A DNA stretch of 64,000 bases from Saprospiraceae bacterium (GTDB taxonomy: Bacteria > Bacteroidota > Bacteroidia > Chitinophagales > Saprospiraceae). Both the position numbers and the translations under genes were made by a program. This document shows, piece by piece, positions 62,720-64,000 of the stretch; the first letter of the stretch is position 1; each line of letters starts with the position of its first letter. A model generated the notes under the pieces. It did no database searches. It worked only from the letters and a program-made list of their open reading frames with translations, and was not told where the DNA came from. The DNA is taken from positions 124,001 through 188,000 of the forward strand of contig JABDMH010000093.1 in NCBI GenBank assembly GCA_013001595.1, given 5' to 3'.

Positions 62720-64000
62720 CTAGAAAGAAGTGTCCCCGGAGAGTCTTACCTTAATAACTCCCTTTTGATCTTCTGCCAGATAGGCTGGGAATCTAATTTC
62801 AATTCTTTTTAGATTTTCAATCACTTTATCAATTGCTAAAGGTGGAGGATCTAGATTGATTACAGAAATACTTAGATGCGCTGGTTTTATTATTGATAAG
62901 CTCAGTTCTTTACCATCTTGCTTCAATAGGGCACCGTGTTTTCTGATTTCTATTTCAGCGGTGGTCATCAACGCCCAAGTAATGTTCTGGGTGGTGCTGT
63001 TCGCTACAAAACTGTCGACGATAATCACTGACTGACTGCTTTCTTTGATAAATCTTCGTTCAAGAAAATCAACGTTACCACCCAAAACATCAGTCATATC
63101 AATGGCTACTTGCGGAATTTCACCCGAATTAAAATCGTGAATAGGAGCAAAACCATCCACATTATATCGAGCATCATTTACAGTAATGGAGCTGTGCCCA
63201 TGATTGCTTTTGGTAAGGAGTGTCCACCGCTCACTGTCTTGATTATGGTTGGATAATTGAAAGCCGATCTTGTTCAGTAAATAGTATCTCTGGTTGCCAG
63301 GATCCAATACCCACCTTACACCAAATAGATCAAAAACAAAAGTGCCCGCATCCATATTGCCATGGCTTAACCTTGCCTTGCCTCCCTTCATTCCAAGATA
63401 GAATTGTGTGGGATCATCTTTGTCTGAGCGAAAAATCGCTACAGGATTGGTTCCTCGTCCGCGCCACGTCAATGGCAATGTACTGACAGTCTCTTCTTCA
63501 AACTGCGATAGCCATATTAGGCCAAATCCAGCAAATCGGCCTCCATCTTCAGGCTTCTCAAAAAAGGATTTGTCAAAATAAAGTCCGTCGCCGGTTTTCG
63601 CAGCAAACCAAGACATTAGTAGACTCCCGCTGCCCGTATTTTTATCTCCCGAATCGGCGAAATTAAATAGGTCTCCTGAAGGACTGGTTGCCAGTAGTCG
63701 AAAGTTTACACTTTCCATAAATCCCGGATGCTCAGCCATACCAAAATCGTGACCTAACGCGGTGGTCAGCGCATTGGAAGCTACAACAACATAACTGGTG
63801 CCATAGCCCCAATAACTTGGACCTTCGGGATATACACCATCAGGGGCATATTCTTTTAGAGCGGTTGGCATTTTTTGCAGTGCCCGATTTATTGTTTTAG
63901 CTGCCAATGTCGGATCCATTTCGGCAATCGCTATAGACGCAGCAATCAAACCCCCGTGGCAAACCGAATTCCAGTTATTAGATCCGTCTATCCAAAACAT
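62720..64000 (-). CDS. Heparinase II/III-family polysaccharide lyase, C-terminal part; runs off the right edge
   Basis: At least 427 codons of an enzyme whose start lies beyond base 64000. The alpha/alpha-toroid part shows NNWNSVCHGGLI and YPEGPSYWGYGTSYV. The beta-sandwich part has RLSHGNMDAGTFVFDLFGVR, the conserved HGNMDAG block of the heparinase II/III family (PL12/15/17/21 type). Substrates include uronate-containing polysaccharides such as alginate or glycosaminoglycans; the specific one is unknown. No SusCD pair is in the window. Confidence 0.85.
   Translation of the reverse strand: MFWIDGSNNWNSVCHGGLIAASIAIAEMDPTLAAKTINRALQKMPTALKEYAPDGVYPEGPSYWGYGTSYVVVASNALTTALGHDFGMAEHPGFMESVNFRLLATSPSGDLFNFADSGDKNTGSGSLLMSWFAAKTGDGLYFDKSFFEKPEDGGRFAGFGLIWLSQFEEETVSTLPLTWRGRGTNPVAIFRSDKDDPTQFYLGMKGGKARLSHGNMDAGTFVFDLFGVRWVLDPGNQRYYLLNKIGFQLSNHNQDSERWTLLTKSNHGHSSITVNDARYNVDGFAPIHDFNSGEIPQVAIDMTDVLGGNVDFLERRFIKESSQSVIIVDSFVANSTTQNITWALMTTAEIEIRKHGALLKQDGKELSLSIIKPAHLSISVINLDPPPLAIDKVIENLKRIEIRFPAYLAEDQKGVIKVRLSGDTSF

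Overview
The window reads as a chromosomal segment of a free-living member of the Bacteroidota, most likely near the Saprospiria/Cytophagia. Several lines of evidence support this. There are secreted proteins with type IX secretion (T9SS) C-terminal sorting domains, OmpA-family proteins built on PD40 propellers, and tandem Skp/OmpH chaperones. There is a DUF4175-like giant coiled-coil protein and a mevalonate-pathway decarboxylase. The gene order HU - TPR protein - tiny basic ribosomal-type protein - RNase G is also typical. The content is overwhelmingly chromosomal housekeeping. I see no transposase, integrase, phage gene or CRISPR array.

Layout. 1-5.8 kb: a truncated secreted protein (OmpA-type N-terminus), an ALDH7-type aldehyde dehydrogenase, a GH13 alpha-amylase-family enzyme with an odd cysteine insertion, a lipoprotein alkaline phosphatase, and a CotH-like gene broken by a one-base frameshift. 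5.8-9.6 kb: MazG-like pyrophosphohydrolase, Dtd, a SRAP-like protein lacking its catalytic residues, an AT-rich divergent spacer, heme A synthase and an alpha/beta hydrolase. 9.6-14.4 kb: the threonine operon thrA-thrB-thrC, with two parS-like ParB sites inside thrC. 14.7-25.4 kb: YbeY, an RsbW-like ATPase, the DUF4175-like protein, an M1 aminopeptidase lipoprotein, DapD, a PAP2-like membrane protein and a PD40-OmpA protein. 25.7-35 kb: DUF4294 protein, mevalonate diphosphate decarboxylase, a rhodanese, two Skp proteins, an MscS channel, RsmG, a GT2 glycosyltransferase, a T9SS-exported GH5 hydrolase, an MtfA-like protein without HExxH, and tRNA-Phe(GAA). 35-49.6 kb: Ogt, ApaG, Gmk, YicC, HU, TPR proteins, a bS22-like 31-residue protein, RNase G, a GT28-like glycosyltransferase, Pth, a radical SAM/SPASM protein, a TPR-PD40-OmpA protein, RlmD-type methyltransferase and RfbA.

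49.8-64 kb: a VWA protein and GlsB-like membrane protein, a flippase-like membrane protein, then the most distinctive locus. A 1650-residue secreted protein carries 12 tandem repeats of about 119 residues and a T9SS-like tail. It is divergent from an ECF sigma factor that overlaps a membrane-anchored protein with a beta-barrel-like C-terminus. The spacer between them holds two nested inverted repeats. The window closes with a DUF3311-SSS transporter pair, a MetE-C-like enzyme and the 3' part of a heparinase II/III-family polysaccharide lyase.

How it fits together. Aspartate-family metabolism is strongly represented (thrABC, dapD, an ALDH7 of lysine catabolism, a MetE-like protein). Envelope biogenesis and sensing are the second theme (Skp pair, OmpA/PD40 proteins, ECF module, glycosyltransferases). 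Polysaccharide use (GH13, GH5, heparinase-like) is the third. The parS-like sites and rsmG raise the possibility that the segment is origin-proximal, but no origin or parAB is visible.
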